DNA from: Pseudomonadota bacterium
Lineage (GTDB): Bacteria; Pseudomonadota; Alphaproteobacteria; Caulobacterales; Caulobacteraceae
Assembly: GCA_023432855.1 (NCBI GenBank)
Contig: JAEZEZ010000072.1
Location: 1-64,000 of the forward strand
Reading direction: 5' to 3'
DNA: 64,000 nucleotides
Part shown: positions 8,359 to 19,258 of the stretch, piece by piece
Numbering within the stretch: the stretch's first letter is position 1
Layout: the number at the start of each line of letters is the position of its first letter
Notes under the pieces: generated by a model
What the model was told of the DNA's origin: nothing
Database searches by the model: none
What the model saw: the letters and a program-made list of their open reading frames with translations, nothing else
Made by a program: the position numbers and the translations under genes

Positions 8359-10170
8359 ATGCGTCGCGTCCTGATCACCGCTCTCGCCCTGCTGCTCGCC
8401 GGCCCCGCCGCCGCCCAGGCGCCGCTGCCGTGGGAAGGCGACATCCTCCCGCCAGCGCCGGCCTGGAAGGGACGAAGCGAACGCCTGATCGCGCCGCCTG
8501 ACCACCCCTGGATCACGCCCGCGGAAAAGTCCGGCCTGACCGCGACGCCCGATTACGCGGAGACCCGGGCGTTCCTCGAACGCATGGACGCCGCATCCGA
8601 CCTCATCCGCGTGGAGACCTTCGGCAAGTCCGCCCAGGGCCGTGACATGCTCGTCGCCCTGGTCAGCAAGGACGGCGCCGCGTTCGATCCGGACAAACCC
8701 GTGCTGCTCTTCCAGGGCGGCATCCACTCCGGCGAGATCGACGGCAAGGACGCGGGCTTCATGCTGCTGCGAGACATCGCCTTCCGGGGGAAGGACGAAC
8801 TGCTCGACGGGGTGAACCTGGTCTTCGTGCCGATCTTCAACGTCGACGGGCACGAACGGGCCGGGGCCTACAACCGGCCGAACCAGCGCGGACCGGTGAA
8901 CCAGGGTTGGCGCACGACCGCCCAGAACCTCAACCTCAATCGCGATTACGCCAAGGCGGACAGCCCCGAGATGCGGGCGATGCTGGCGTTGATCCGGCGA
9001 TACCAGCCCGACCTCTATCTCGACCTGCACGTGACCGACGGCGTCGACTACCAGTACGACATCACCTACGGCTACGCGGCCTACGAAGGCCGCTATGCGC
9101 GCTCGCCCGAGATCGGCAGATGGCTGGAGGGCGTGCTTGACCGCGACCTCACTGACGCGCTGAAGCGCCAGGGTCACATCCCCGGCTCGCTCATCTTCGC
9201 CGTCGACGATCGCGACATGTCCAAGGGCCTGGCGGCCACCGCGTCGTCGCCGCGATTCTCGACCGGCTGGGGCGACGCTGTCGGCCTCGCAACGGTGCTG
9301 GTCGAGAACCACTCGCTCAAACCGTACCGCCAGCGCGTTCTGGGGACCTATGTGCTGATCGAACAGTCGATCCGCACCCTGGCGGAGCATGGCGCAGCGC
9401 TGCGGGCCGCAACGGCGGCCGACCGGGCGCGTCGGCCCGCGGAGATCGTCGGGGCCTGGAAGTTCCAGAGTGCGCCGGGTGGCGAACGCACCCACCTGCC
9501 GATCGAATACGAGACCTACGCGTCGCCGGCGTCGGGCCGACCGGAGGTGCGCTGGACCGGCCGCAGCGGAAAGCCGGTGACCCTGCCGGTCTGGGGCTCC
9601 GAGCCCAGCGTGCGCATCACTCGCCCGGACGCCTATTGGGTCCCCGCCACAAAGCCGGAGGCGATCGAAGTGCTGCGCGCGCAAGGCGTCGAAATGGAGG
9701 TGATGGACGCGCCGCGCACCGTGACCGTCGAGATGATCCGCCTCAAGGACGCCGCGCCTGCAGGCGTGCTGGAAGGCCATGTGCGCATGTCGGCCGCCGT
9801 GGCGGGTCGCGAGACTCGCGAGGAGGTCTATCCGGCCGGCTCCGTACGCGTCCCCACCGACCAGCCGCTGGGCCAACTCGCCATGCTGCTGCTCGAGCCG
9901 GAGGCTGACGAGAGCCTGTTCGGCTGGGGCTTCTTCCCCGAGATCACCCACCGCACCGAGTACATCGAAGGCTATGCCATCGCGCCCATGGCCGAACGCA
10001 TGCTGGCTGCGGACCCTGCCCTCAGGGCGGAGTTCGAAGCGAAACTGGCGTCCGATCCGGCCTTCGCCGCCAACCCCGAAGCGCGGCTGTCCTGGTTCTA
10101 CGAGCGTACGCCCTACTTCGACGATCGCTGGCTGCTCTACCCCGTGGGCCGGGAGCTAAGCAGGCCCTGA
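8359..10170 (+). CDS. Secreted M14-family zinc carboxypeptidase
   Basis: The start is ATG 8359, preceded by GGAGG at 8350-8354. The 603-residue protein has a Sec signal peptide (about 1-20, ending GPAAAQA) and then an M14 catalytic domain. HSGEIDGKDAG gives zinc ligands H123 and E126, LDLHVTDG gives H224, and TVLVENHSL at about 312-320 contains the probable catalytic E316. The C-terminal 250 residues form an extra beta-rich region common in large M14 proteins from environmental proteobacteria. It would cleave C-terminal residues from peptides in the periplasm or outside the cell. It stands alone between the membrane protein and pmbA. Confidence 0.88.
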   Translation: MRRVLITALALLLAGPAAAQAPLPWEGDILPPAPAWKGRSERLIAPPDHPWITPAEKSGLTATPDYAETRAFLERMDAASDLIRVETFGKSAQGRDMLVALVSKDGAAFDPDKPVLLFQGGIHSGEIDGKDAGFMLLRDIAFRGKDELLDGVNLVFVPIFNVDGHERAGAYNRPNQRGPVNQGWRTTAQNLNLNRDYAKADSPEMRAMLALIRRYQPDLYLDLHVTDGVDYQYDITYGYAAYEGRYARSPEIGRWLEGVLDRDLTDALKRQGHIPGSLIFAVDDRDMSKGLAATASSPRFSTGWGDAVGLATVLVENHSLKPYRQRVLGTYVLIEQSIRTLAEHGAALRAATAADRARRPAEIVGAWKFQSAPGGERTHLPIEYETYASPASGRPEVRWTGRSGKPVTLPVWGSEPSVRITRPDAYWVPATKPEAIEVLRAQGVEMEVMDAPRTVTVEMIRLKDAAPAGVLEGHVRMSAAVAGRETREEVYPAGSVRVPTDQPLGQLAMLLLEPEADESLFGWGFFPEITHRTEYIEGYAIAPMAERMLAADPALRAEFEAKLASDPAFAANPEARLSWFYERTPYFDDRWLLYPVGRELSRP

Positions 10171-10195
10171 AGAACGTGACGCCCGGCTGCGGCGC

Positions 10196-10224
10196 TTGCC
10201 CCCGCGAGCCCGCTCCGCCATATC
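10196..10224 (+). promoter_or_regulatory. Putative promoter giving a nearly leaderless pmbA transcript
   Basis: TTGCCC at 10196-10201, a 17-base spacer and CATATC at 10219-10224 lie directly ahead of the pmbA start at 10234, with only nine bases between the -10 and ATG. There is no Shine-Dalgarno sequence in that gap. The arrangement predicts a 5' end at or within a few bases of the start codon. Confidence 0.42.
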
Positions 10225-10233
10225 CGCCCCCTC

Positions 10234-11574
10234 ATGTCCGCACCCCCCTCTGACCTCCCCCACGAACTGATCCAGGCCGCGCTGAAGGCCGGCGCCGACG
10301 CAGCGGAGGCGGTCGTTTCCGACCGGCAGTCGCTGTCCGTAGGCGTGCGGCTGGGCGAACTGGAGGAGGTGGAGCGCGAAGAGTCCCGCGATCTCGGCCT
10401 TCGCGTCTTCATCGGCCGGCGGCAGGCCAGCGTCTCGTCGTCCGACCTGTCGCCGGCGACGGTGCAGCGCCTCGTCGAGCGCGCGGTGGCCATGGCCCGG
10501 CTGGCGCCAGAGGATCCCTACACCGGGCTCGCACCCGACGAACTGCTCGCCCGCGGCCCCTATCCGGAGCTCGACCTGTTCGACGCGACCGAGGTGTCGG
10601 CAGCCGAGCTGGAGCAGCGGGCCCGCGCAGCCGAGGAGGCGGCCAGGGCCGTGACGGGGGTCACCAACTCCGAAGGCGGTTCAGCGTCGTGGTCCACTGG
10701 CGCCTGGAGACTTGTGACGTCCGCGGGGTTCGAGGGCGTGCATCGTGGGAGTTCGTCCTCCCTTTCGGCGAGTGTCATCGCGGGCGAAGGCTCGGAGATG
10801 GAGCGTGGCGGCGAAGGCCGCACGACCCGCTGGCTGGAAGACCTGCCGTCGCCCGAGAGCATCGGCCGCTCCGCCGGGGAGCGAGCGATCAGGCGTCTGG
10901 GCGCCCGCAAGATCACCAGCCGGACTGCGACCGTGATCATCGAGAACCGCATCGCCGCCTCGATGCTGTCCGCCTTCGTCGGCGCGATCTCCGGCGCCGC
11001 CGTCGCGCGCGGCGTGTCCTTCCTGAAGGACCGGCTCGGTGACCAGGTGTTCTCGGAGGCCATCACCCTGGTCGATGACCCCTTCCGTCCACGGGGTCTG
11101 GGTTCGACGCCCTTCGACGACGAGGGCGTGCAGGTCGACCAGCGCACCCTGGTCAACCAGGGGGTGCTGACCACCTGGCTGCTGAACACCGCCTCGGCCA
11201 GCCAGCTCGGGATGGCCAGCACCGGACACGCGTCGCGAGGGCTGGCCGGGCCGGCCGGCGTCTCGGCGCACAACCTGCACGTCGTCCCTGGCGAGCATGA
11301 CCTCGACGGCCTGATGGGACAGGCCGGCGAGGGCCTGCTCGTCACCGCCATGTTCGGCCCGTCGCTGAACGCCAACACCGGCGACTGGTCAGCGGGCGTG
11401 TCGGGTTTCTGGTTCGAGGGCGGACAGATCGCCTATCCGGTGACCGAAATCACCATCGCCGGTAGCCTGCCGGAGATCTATGGGCGGCTCGTCCCCGGGT
11501 CGGACCTCGAGTTCCGCGGCTCCTTCAATTCGCCGTCGCTCATGGCCGAGGGCGTCGCCGTCGCCGGGCTATGA
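10234..11574 (+). CDS. pmbA: PmbA/TldE family metalloprotease subunit
   Basis: The 446-residue protein is full length for the PmbA/TldE family. Typical elements are the N-terminal alpha/beta domain (RQSLSVGVRLGELEEVEREESRDLGLRVFIG..., in two stretches), RTATVIIENRIAASMLSAF near 230-248, and the C-terminal GDWSAGVSGFWFEGG near 387-401. TldE forms a heterodimer with TldD, which carries the zinc; TldE lacks the HExxxH motif, as here. The pair degrades unfolded peptides and matures some peptide products. It overlaps the next gene by four bases (ATGA) and starts the run that leads to the lipid A genes. Confidence 0.9.
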   Translation: MSAPPSDLPHELIQAALKAGADAAEAVVSDRQSLSVGVRLGELEEVEREESRDLGLRVFIGRRQASVSSSDLSPATVQRLVERAVAMARLAPEDPYTGLAPDELLARGPYPELDLFDATEVSAAELEQRARAAEEAARAVTGVTNSEGGSASWSTGAWRLVTSAGFEGVHRGSSSSLSASVIAGEGSEMERGGEGRTTRWLEDLPSPESIGRSAGERAIRRLGARKITSRTATVIIENRIAASMLSAFVGAISGAAVARGVSFLKDRLGDQVFSEAITLVDDPFRPRGLGSTPFDDEGVQVDQRTLVNQGVLTTWLLNTASASQLGMASTGHASRGLAGPAGVSAHNLHVVPGEHDLDGLMGQAGEGLLVTAMFGPSLNANTGDWSAGVSGFWFEGGQIAYPVTEITIAGSLPEIYGRLVPGSDLEFRGSFNSPSLMAEGVAVAGL

Positions 11575-12356
11575 CGGACGATCTCAACCTTCTGCGCGAG
11601 GCCGCGCTGGAGGCCGGAGCGCTGGCGCTCGAACATCGCAAGGCGGGGCTGAAGATCTGGTCCAAGGGCGCGGCCGGACCCGTCACCGATGCGGACGTGG
11701 CGGTGGACCGGCTTCTTAGGGAGCGGCTGATGGGGGCCCGGCCGGACTACGGCTGGCTGTCGGAGGAGACGGCCGATACGCCCGATCGGCTCGAGCGGCG
11801 CCGGGTGTTCGTTGTCGATCCGATCGACGGCACGGTCGCCTTCATGAAGTCGAAGCCGTGGTGGACCGTCGCCCTGGCGGTGATCGAGGACGGCAAGCCG
11901 GTTGCCGCGGTCATCCAGGCGCCCGCACTGAACGAAACCTTCGAGGCTGCCGCGGACGGCGGCGCTCGCCTGAACGGCGAGCCCATCCAGGCCAGCGACA
12001 CCACCGATCTGGACGACGCCTCGATGCTGGCGGAGGCGGCGCTGTTCCAGCGGCCGATCTGGGACGAGGCGTGGCCCATGATGCGCTTCGACAAGCGCAA
12101 CTCCATCGCCTACCGCATGGCCCTCGTCGGCGCGGGCGCCTTCGATGCGGCCATGGCCCTGTCGCCGAAGTGGGACTGGGATGTCGCCGCCGGGGCCCTG
12201 ATTGCGCAGGAGGCCGGCGCGAAGGTCAGTGACCATAAGGGCCGGGCCTATCACTTCAACCGGCCCGATCCGCGCCAGGCCAGCCTCGTGTGCGCCGCGC
12301 CGGCGCTTCACCCGTTGATCCTGAGGCGCTGCGCGCCTATCAGCCTGCCCGACTGA
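11571..12356 (+). CDS. Inositol monophosphatase family phosphatase (CysQ/SuhB-like)
   Basis: This 261-residue enzyme starts at ATG 11571, overlapping the pmbA stop. It shows the metal-binding signatures of the lithium-sensitive phosphatase superfamily: WLSEE at 62-66, DPIDGT at 83-88 and WDWDVAAG beginning near 201. Members hydrolyse phosphate from inositol phosphates, 3'-phosphoadenosine 5'-phosphate or sugar phosphates using two or three magnesium ions. The true substrate is not clear. The neighbours are pmbA, DUF4170 and then lipid A genes, an order I recall from other alphaproteobacteria, so a link to envelope polysaccharide is possible. Confidence 0.85.
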   Translation: MTDDLNLLREAALEAGALALEHRKAGLKIWSKGAAGPVTDADVAVDRLLRERLMGARPDYGWLSEETADTPDRLERRRVFVVDPIDGTVAFMKSKPWWTVALAVIEDGKPVAAVIQAPALNETFEAAADGGARLNGEPIQASDTTDLDDASMLAEAALFQRPIWDEAWPMMRFDKRNSIAYRMALVGAGAFDAAMALSPKWDWDVAAGALIAQEAGAKVSDHKGRAYHFNRPDPRQASLVCAAPALHPLILRRCAPISLPD

Positions 12357-12373
12357 AAGGACCCGTGAACGCC

Positions 12374-12616
12374 ATGAACGAACCCGCCGACAAGCAGCTT
12401 CTCCACATCGTCATCGGCGGCGAGCTGAAAGACCTGGGCGGGACGGAGTTCCGTGACCTCAGGAAGGTCGACCTTGTCGGCGCCTTCGGCAGTTACGAGG
12501 AAGCGCGCAAGGCGTGGAAGGCCAAGGCGCAGGCCACGGTCGACAATGCACTGATGCGCTACTTCATCATCCACGCCCATCGGCTTCTGGATCCTTCCCT
12601 CGACAAGGGTCGTTGA
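12374..12616 (+). CDS. DUF4170 domain protein
   Basis: This is an 80-residue protein with the DUF4170 pattern: LLHIVIGGELKDLGGTEF at the start, VDLVGAFGSYEEARKAWKAK in the middle and ALMRYFIIHAHRLL near the end. The family is small, cytosolic, without known function, and usually sits between an inositol-phosphatase-type gene and lipid A genes in alphaproteobacteria, as here. ATG 12374 is used; GTG 12365 is an alternative start that is closer to AAAGGA at 12356-12361. No catalytic residues can be assigned. Confidence 0.85.
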   Translation: MNEPADKQLLHIVIGGELKDLGGTEFRDLRKVDLVGAFGSYEEARKAWKAKAQATVDNALMRYFIIHAHRLLDPSLDKGR

Positions 12617-12680
12617 ACGTCCGGGTCTTGAACCTGCCGCCAGAAGGCGCAGATTCAGGTCTGAACGTGGAGGACCGCCC

Positions 12681-12869
12681 ATGACGGTCATCATAATCTC
12701 GCTGGCAGCCCTGGCCCTCGTCGGTCTCGTCGCGGCGCTCGCATCGCGCTGGGACAAGACCCAGCCCGAGGAAGAACCCGATCTCAGACCCGCCGACAGG
12801 AAGACCGTCGTCGCGACGACCGGGGCCATGGCCGGCCTCGGCCGCAAGAAGAAGAAGTTCTTCGGATGA
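12681..12869 (+). CDS. Single-pass small membrane protein
   Basis: A 62-residue protein with a GGAGG-type ribosome-binding site (12668-12673) before ATG 12681. It has one N-terminal membrane helix (about residues 3-22, VIIISLAALALVGLVAALA), an acidic stretch (PEEEPDL) and a strongly basic tail (GRKKKKFFG). Its TGA overlaps the ATG of the next tiny gene in the sequence ATGATG, so the pair is translationally coupled. Function is unknown. Its position just before the lipid A exporter suggests an envelope role, but that is inference. Confidence 0.7.
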   Translation: MTVIIISLAALALVGLVAALASRWDKTQPEEEPDLRPADRKTVVATTGAMAGLGRKKKKFFG

Positions 12870-13042
12870 TGGGCCTCGCGACCGAGCAGATCCTGTCCAT
12901 CGTGGGACTGCTACTGGCGCTGGGGATCGCGATCGGCGCCCTGCGCGACCACCGCGCCTGGGAGCGCTGGGAGAAGAAGCGCGACCAGGAGACGGAGAAG
13001 CGCGAGCGGCGCAGCGGTTTCGGCGGTCCGTGGGGCGACTGA
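12866..13042 (+). CDS. Tiny single-pass membrane protein (58 aa)
   Basis: The gene begins at ATG 12866, overlapping the stop of the previous gene by four bases (a second ATG follows immediately at 12869), and ends at TGA 13040-13042. The 58-residue product has one membrane helix (about residues 9-26, ILSIVGLLLALGIAIGAL) and a charged helix rich in Trp, Glu, Lys and Arg (DHRAWERWEKKRDQETEKRE) that ends in a Gly-rich tail. The start overlap, coherent amphipathic composition and GC-rich third positions support coding. It is easily missed in annotation because of its size. No family is recognised. Confidence 0.65.
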   Translation: MMGLATEQILSIVGLLLALGIAIGALRDHRAWERWEKKRDQETEKRERRSGFGGPWGD

Positions 13043-13084
13043 ACCCGGCTTGACTTTGCCCCATTCAGCGCCGACCGAACGGAC

Positions 13085-14889
<1,805 letters not shown>

Positions 14890-14893
<4 letters not shown>

Positions 14894-15582
14894 AGTCGTT
14901 CACGCGCGCACCCTGGGTGCAGGCGACGCTCGCCACCTTGCTGGCGAGCTGGCTGCGGCTCTGCTTCGCTACGATGCGCTGGACCGTCGAGAACCGCGCG
15001 TCCGCCGAACGCGTCTGGGCCGAAGGCGGGGGCGTGATCGTCTGCTTCTGGCATTCGCGCATCTCGCTGTCCCCCGCATGCTGGCCGCTGGACGGCGAGG
15101 CGCCGCAGGAGCCGCGCGCGATGATCTCCCTTTCGCCCGACGGCGAGTTCATCGCCGGGGCCGTGAACAAACTGGGCTTTCCCGCCATCCGCGGCTCGTC
15201 GCGCAAGGCGACGAAGAAGGGCCACAAGGACAAGGGTGGGACCCAGGCCTTCCGGGAGGTGCTGCGCTGGGTGCGCGCGGGGAACTGCATCGCCATCACC
15301 CCGGACGGCCCGCGCGGCCCGGCCGAGACCATGGCCGAGGGGGCGATCCTGCTGGCGAAGATGACCGGAGCCCAGGTACTGATGATCGGGTTCGCCGCCC
15401 GCCCGGCCATTCGCCTGGACAGTTGGGACAAGGCCATCGTTCCCCTGCCCTTCTCGAAGGGGGCGATCGTCTGGGGCGACGCCTTCACCGCCGCCGAGCG
15501 CGAAGACAGCGCCGACGAAAGGAAGGCCTGGGCCGAACGGCTCAACGCCCTGACCCGGCGCGCCGAGGAGCTGGCGGCGTGA
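14890..15582 (+). CDS. Lysophospholipid acyltransferase family protein (DUF374)
   Basis: The 230-residue protein starts at ATG 14890 within the exporter stop (ATGA). It has an N-terminal hydrophobic segment and the DUF374 pattern: IVCFWHSRISLSPA near 50-63, MISLSPDGEFIAGAVNKLG near 78-96 and CIAITPDGPRGPAETM near 135-150. This is a glycerolipid/lipid A acyltransferase-like fold with the catalytic His in FWHSR. The family is regularly found next to waaA and lpxK. It might add a secondary acyl chain or act on a lysolipid; the substrate is not established. It overlaps waaA by four bases. Confidence 0.82.
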
Positions 15583-16844
15583 GCATCGCCCTCGCCCTCT
15601 ATCGCGCCGCGACGGGGCTGCTCGAACCCCTGGCGCCGACCGTACTGCGGCGGCGCGCCCGGCGCGGGAAGGAGGACGGCGAGCGACTCCACGAGCGGCT
15701 CGGCCACGCCTCGGCGGAACGTCCGGCAGGTCCGCTCGTCTGGCTGCATGGCGTCAGCGTCGGCGAGACCCTGTCGCTGCTGCCGCTCGTCGAGCGCCTG
15801 CGGGCCTCCCATCCGGAGGCGACCCTTCTCATGACCTCAGGCACGCTCACCTCGGCCGAGTTGCTGGCTCGCCGCCTTCCCGCCGGCGTCATCCACCAGT
15901 TCGCCCCCGTGGACGCCCCCGGCGCGGCGCGTCGCTTCTTCGCTCACTGGCGGCCCGAGCTTGCGGTCTTCGTGGAAAGCGAGCTCTGGCCGAACCTCAT
16001 CCTGGGCGCAAAAGCACAGGGCGCGCGCCTGGCCCTCGTCAGCGCCCGTATCACGGAGCGGACCGCGCGGGGATGGTCGCGCCTGCCCGGCGCCGCCCGA
16101 GCCATCCTGAACGCATTCGATCTCGTTCTTGCGCAGGACGCAGAGACGGCGGCGCGGCTGGAGCGGCTCGGACGCCCGCCCGACGGCCGCCTGAATCTCA
16201 AGTACGCCGGCGCCCCCCTGCCCTTCGACGAGACCAGGCTGGCGGCCCTGCAGCAGGAAGCCGGCGCGCGGCCCGTGCTGCTCGCCGCCTCAACCCATGC
16301 CGGCGAAGAAGCGCTGGTGCTCGAGACCTTCCAGGCTGTCGACGCCGAGCGCGCGGGAAATCCCCTGCTCGTGATCGTCCCGCGCCACCCGGATCGCGGA
16401 GCGGAGGTCGCCGACCTTGCGCGCGGAGCCGGTTTCAATACCGGCCGCTCGGGCGAGGGAGACGCCTTCAGCAGCCAATGCGACGTCTACGTCGCCGACC
16501 GCCTGGGTGAACTCGGGCTCTGGTTCCGGCTCGCCCGCGGGGCATTCATCGGCGGCAGCCTGGCGCCGGACATCGGCGGACATAATCCGCTTGAAGCTGT
16601 CCAGGTGGGCGCGCCCGCGATCTCCGGTCCGCACGTCGACAACTGGGCGAGCGTGTTTCAGGACCTGCGGGACGCCGGCCTCGTCAGAATGCTGGATTCT
16701 TCAGCGGACCTACCTTCCGCGTGGGAGATCCTCCTGACCACGCCAGACCAGCGGCCACGCATCGCCGCCGAAGCCGCGGCCCTTCAGGCCTCCCGGCGTG
16801 CGGAACTCGACGCCGCCGTGGCGCGTCTGGGGAGCCTCCTGTGA
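15579..16844 (+). CDS. waaA: 3-deoxy-D-manno-octulosonic acid transferase
   Basis: The 421-residue protein starts at GTG 15579, overlapping the previous stop by four bases; upstream in-frame codons lie within other genes. It is a GT30 glycosyltransferase. LVWLHGVSVGETLSLLPL contains the catalytic Glu of the SVGE motif, ELAVFVESELWPNLI is typical of the N-terminal domain, and the C-terminal domain has ASTHAGEE and GHNPLEAVQVGAPAISGP. It adds Kdo from CMP-Kdo to the lipid IVA precursor on the cytosolic face of the inner membrane. Whether it adds one or two Kdo units cannot be told. It overlaps lpxK. Confidence 0.93.
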   Translation: MSIALALYRAATGLLEPLAPTVLRRRARRGKEDGERLHERLGHASAERPAGPLVWLHGVSVGETLSLLPLVERLRASHPEATLLMTSGTLTSAELLARRLPAGVIHQFAPVDAPGAARRFFAHWRPELAVFVESELWPNLILGAKAQGARLALVSARITERTARGWSRLPGAARAILNAFDLVLAQDAETAARLERLGRPPDGRLNLKYAGAPLPFDETRLAALQQEAGARPVLLAASTHAGEEALVLETFQAVDAERAGNPLLVIVPRHPDRGAEVADLARGAGFNTGRSGEGDAFSSQCDVYVADRLGELGLWFRLARGAFIGGSLAPDIGGHNPLEAVQVGAPAISGPHVDNWASVFQDLRDAGLVRMLDSSADLPSAWEILLTTPDQRPRIAAEAAALQASRRAELDAAVARLGSLL

Positions 16845-17866
16845 AGCTCGAGACGCCGCACTGGTGGTACCTCCGCAAGGGGGCCCCGCCGCTTCGCCGC
16901 GCATTGCTGACGCCGCCCTCGTGGGCCTGGGCCTGGGCCACGGCCCGCCGGCTCGCCCGCGGCGGGGGTTTTGACCCGGGCGTCCCGGTCATCTCCATCG
17001 GCAATCTGACGTTAGGCGGGTCGGGAAAGACGCCCGTCGCCCGCGAGGTGCTGAGGCTGCTTCGCGAGGAGGGCGTCGACGCGCACGGACTCTCGCGTGG
17101 GTACGGCGGCCGCATGACCGGCCCCGTCCGCGTGGACCCGCATACCCATGCGGCCGCGGACGTCGGCGACGAGCCGCTAATGCTGGGCCGCGACGGTCCC
17201 TTCTGGGTGGCGCGCGACCGGGCCGATGGGGCTCGGGCGGCCGTGGCCGCCGGGGCCGAGGCGATCATTCTCGACGACGGCCACCAGAACCCCGCGCTGA
17301 AGAAGGCGGTATCGATCGTGGTGGTCGACGGCGAGACCCGGGGTGGAGAGTGGCCGTTCGGCGACGGCTCGGTGTTCCCGGCCGGTCCCATGCGCGAACG
17401 CCTGCAGACAGGCCTGTCGCGAGCGGATGCAGTCGTCCTGTTGCTGCCGGCGGATCTCGACGCTCCGGATCCCGAACTGCTCGCCGCGTTTGGCTCCACG
17501 CCAGTCCTCGTCGCCCGGCTGGAAGCCGGCGCGCCGCCGCCCAGTGGCCCGCAACTCGGCTTCGCCGGCATCGCCAAGCCCTGGAAGGTCGAGCGCGCGC
17601 TGAGGGCCGCCGGCTGTGACCTCGTAGCCTTCGTTTCCTTCCCCGACCACGCCGCCTATGCCGAAGGCGACCTGGCCATGCTGGCGGCGCGCGCGGATCA
17701 ACTGGGAGCCGGGCTCGTCACCACCGAAAAGGACTGGGTGCGCCTGCCAGCGGACTGGCGCAGCAAGGTGGTCGCCTGGCCGGTCCGGGCGCGCTTCGAC
17801 GACGAGGCTGAAGCCCGCCGCCTGCTCAGCGCCGGTAGACCGAACCGCCCTTCATCACGAAGCTGA
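16841..17866 (+). CDS. lpxK: Tetraacyldisaccharide 4'-kinase
   Basis: The 341-residue protein starts at GTG 16841, overlapping the waaA stop by four bases. The P-loop GNLTLGGSGKTP lies at about 54-65 and the catalytic DDGHQ at 145-149, both diagnostic of LpxK. An N-terminal hydrophobic patch near 24-38 fits membrane association. It phosphorylates the 4' position of tetraacyldisaccharide 1-phosphate with ATP, making lipid IVA. Functionally it precedes WaaA in the pathway although its gene is downstream. Its last 41 bases overlap, tail to tail, the amidohydrolase gene on the other strand. Confidence 0.93.
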   Translation: MKLETPHWWYLRKGAPPLRRALLTPPSWAWAWATARRLARGGGFDPGVPVISIGNLTLGGSGKTPVAREVLRLLREEGVDAHGLSRGYGGRMTGPVRVDPHTHAAADVGDEPLMLGRDGPFWVARDRADGARAAVAAGAEAIILDDGHQNPALKKAVSIVVVDGETRGGEWPFGDGSVFPAGPMRERLQTGLSRADAVVLLLPADLDAPDPELLAAFGSTPVLVARLEAGAPPPSGPQLGFAGIAKPWKVERALRAAGCDLVAFVSFPDHAAYAEGDLAMLAARADQLGAGLVTTEKDWVRLPADWRSKVVAWPVRARFDDEAEARRLLSAGRPNRPSSRS

Positions 17867-19133
17867 CGCGTTCGAGTTCGCGAACATCGGCGAGCGGATC
17901 GCCGCGGACGGCGATGAGGTCGGCTTCCATGCCCGGCTTCAGACGCCCGATGCGGTCGCCAAGGCGCGCATGCTCGGCCGCCTCGACGGTCGCCAGCTGG
18001 ATGGCCTGCAGCGGGGTGAAGCCGGCGCGGATGAGCAGGGCGAACTCCTGGGCGTTGTCGCCATGGCGGCTGACCCCGGAATCGGTGCCGAAGGCGAAGC
18101 GGACGCCGGCGGCGCGCGCGCGACTGGCGGCGTCGACCATCAGCGGCCCGGCGATGAGCGCCTTCTCCGCCTGGTTCGGCAGCAGCCGGCCGGCCTTCGC
18201 CTCCCGGACCACGAAGTCACCCGCCAGCAGGGTAGGCACGAGACGCGCGCCTGACGCACGGAAAAGACGAATGGACTCCGCGTCCAGGTAGCTGCCGTGC
18301 TCGATGGAATCCACGCCCGCGCGGAGCGCGGCGTTGATGCCGTCGACCCCGTGGGCGTGGGCGGCCACTTTCCGGCCGAGCGCATGCGCGGTCTCGACGA
18401 TGACCTTGAGTTCCTCGTCTGTCAGCTGCTGGGCGAGGCCCGCCCTGGTATTGGAAAGCACCCCGCCGGTCGCTGTGACCTTGATAACGTCGACGCCCCG
18501 CTTCACCTGCTCGCGCACGGCGCGGCGGCAGTCGTCCACGCCCGAGCAGGTCGACGTGCGCGAGATCGCGCCGAGCACATCGTCGCGGTAGCCATGCACA
18601 TCGGCGTGGCCGCCGTGCGGGGTGATGGTGGCGCCGGCTGCCAGGATACGGGGTCCGGGGACCCGCCCGGCCTCGATCCCGTCGCGCAGGGCGAAGACGG
18701 CGTCGCCCGCCTGGCCGGAGCCCAGGTCGATGACGGTGGTGAAGCCGGCGGTCAGGGTCTTCAGGGCGTAGCCGGCGCCCGCGATGGCGAAATCGCTCTC
18801 GGACCACATCACGGCGTTGTGCCGGTTCTCTGGACCGCCCTCGCTGAGGATGTGCACGTGGCTGTCGATCAACCCGGGCAGGACGAAGCTCTCGCGCAGG
18901 TCGATGACCTCTCCGTCCTCGCCGCCGACGAAGCCGTCGCGGACCTCGGCGATGCGCCCGTCGACCACGACCAGGGTCTTCTGACTCTCCACCCGCCCTG
19001 TGGCCGGATCGGCGAGCAACCGACCGGCCTGCACGTATTTGACGTCCCGCGCCGGGGTCTGGGCGGCGGGCGAATCGCCCCACGCCGTCATGGCCAGCAA
19101 GGCGGCTACGGCCGCAACGATTGTCCGCTTCAT
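17826..19133 (-). CDS. Secreted amidohydrolase family protein (metal-dependent, prolidase-like)
   Basis: The 435-residue protein starts at the ATG read from 19133, giving a Sec signal peptide (MKRTIVAAVAALLAMTAWGD, cleavage after about 25). The amidohydrolase barrel is shown by LIDSHVHILSE with H92 and H94, VDVIKVTATGG with the lysine that is carbamylated in binuclear members, KVAAHAHG and GTDSGV with the late Asp. The pattern resembles secreted Xaa-Pro dipeptidase/imidazolonepropionase-like amidohydrolases. It probably hydrolyses an amide or dipeptide in the periplasm. It overlaps the lpxK tail by 41 bases in convergent orientation. Confidence 0.87.
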   Translation of the reverse strand: MKRTIVAAVAALLAMTAWGDSPAAQTPARDVKYVQAGRLLADPATGRVESQKTLVVVDGRIAEVRDGFVGGEDGEVIDLRESFVLPGLIDSHVHILSEGGPENRHNAVMWSESDFAIAGAGYALKTLTAGFTTVIDLGSGQAGDAVFALRDGIEAGRVPGPRILAAGATITPHGGHADVHGYRDDVLGAISRTSTCSGVDDCRRAVREQVKRGVDVIKVTATGGVLSNTRAGLAQQLTDEELKVIVETAHALGRKVAAHAHGVDGINAALRAGVDSIEHGSYLDAESIRLFRASGARLVPTLLAGDFVVREAKAGRLLPNQAEKALIAGPLMVDAASRARAAGVRFAFGTDSGVSRHGDNAQEFALLIRAGFTPLQAIQLATVEAAEHARLGDRIGRLKPGMEADLIAVRGDPLADVRELERVSFVMKGGSVYRR

Positions 19134-19258
19134 CCGCAAGTCCCTCCCAAACACGGGTGCAGCATAAGGACGCACAGGACGTCGCCCAAGCTTGATCATC
19201 ACGCCTCGTGCCCTCTTATGGAGGGGCCTCGGGCGTGAAAAGTCGGGAGTTCACCGAG

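Noticed and set aside
8143..9951. A 600-codon open frame on the minus strand across the M14 peptidase
   Set aside because: Same antisense artefact of high GC; the plus-strand peptidase has signal peptide, ribosome-binding site and zinc ligands.
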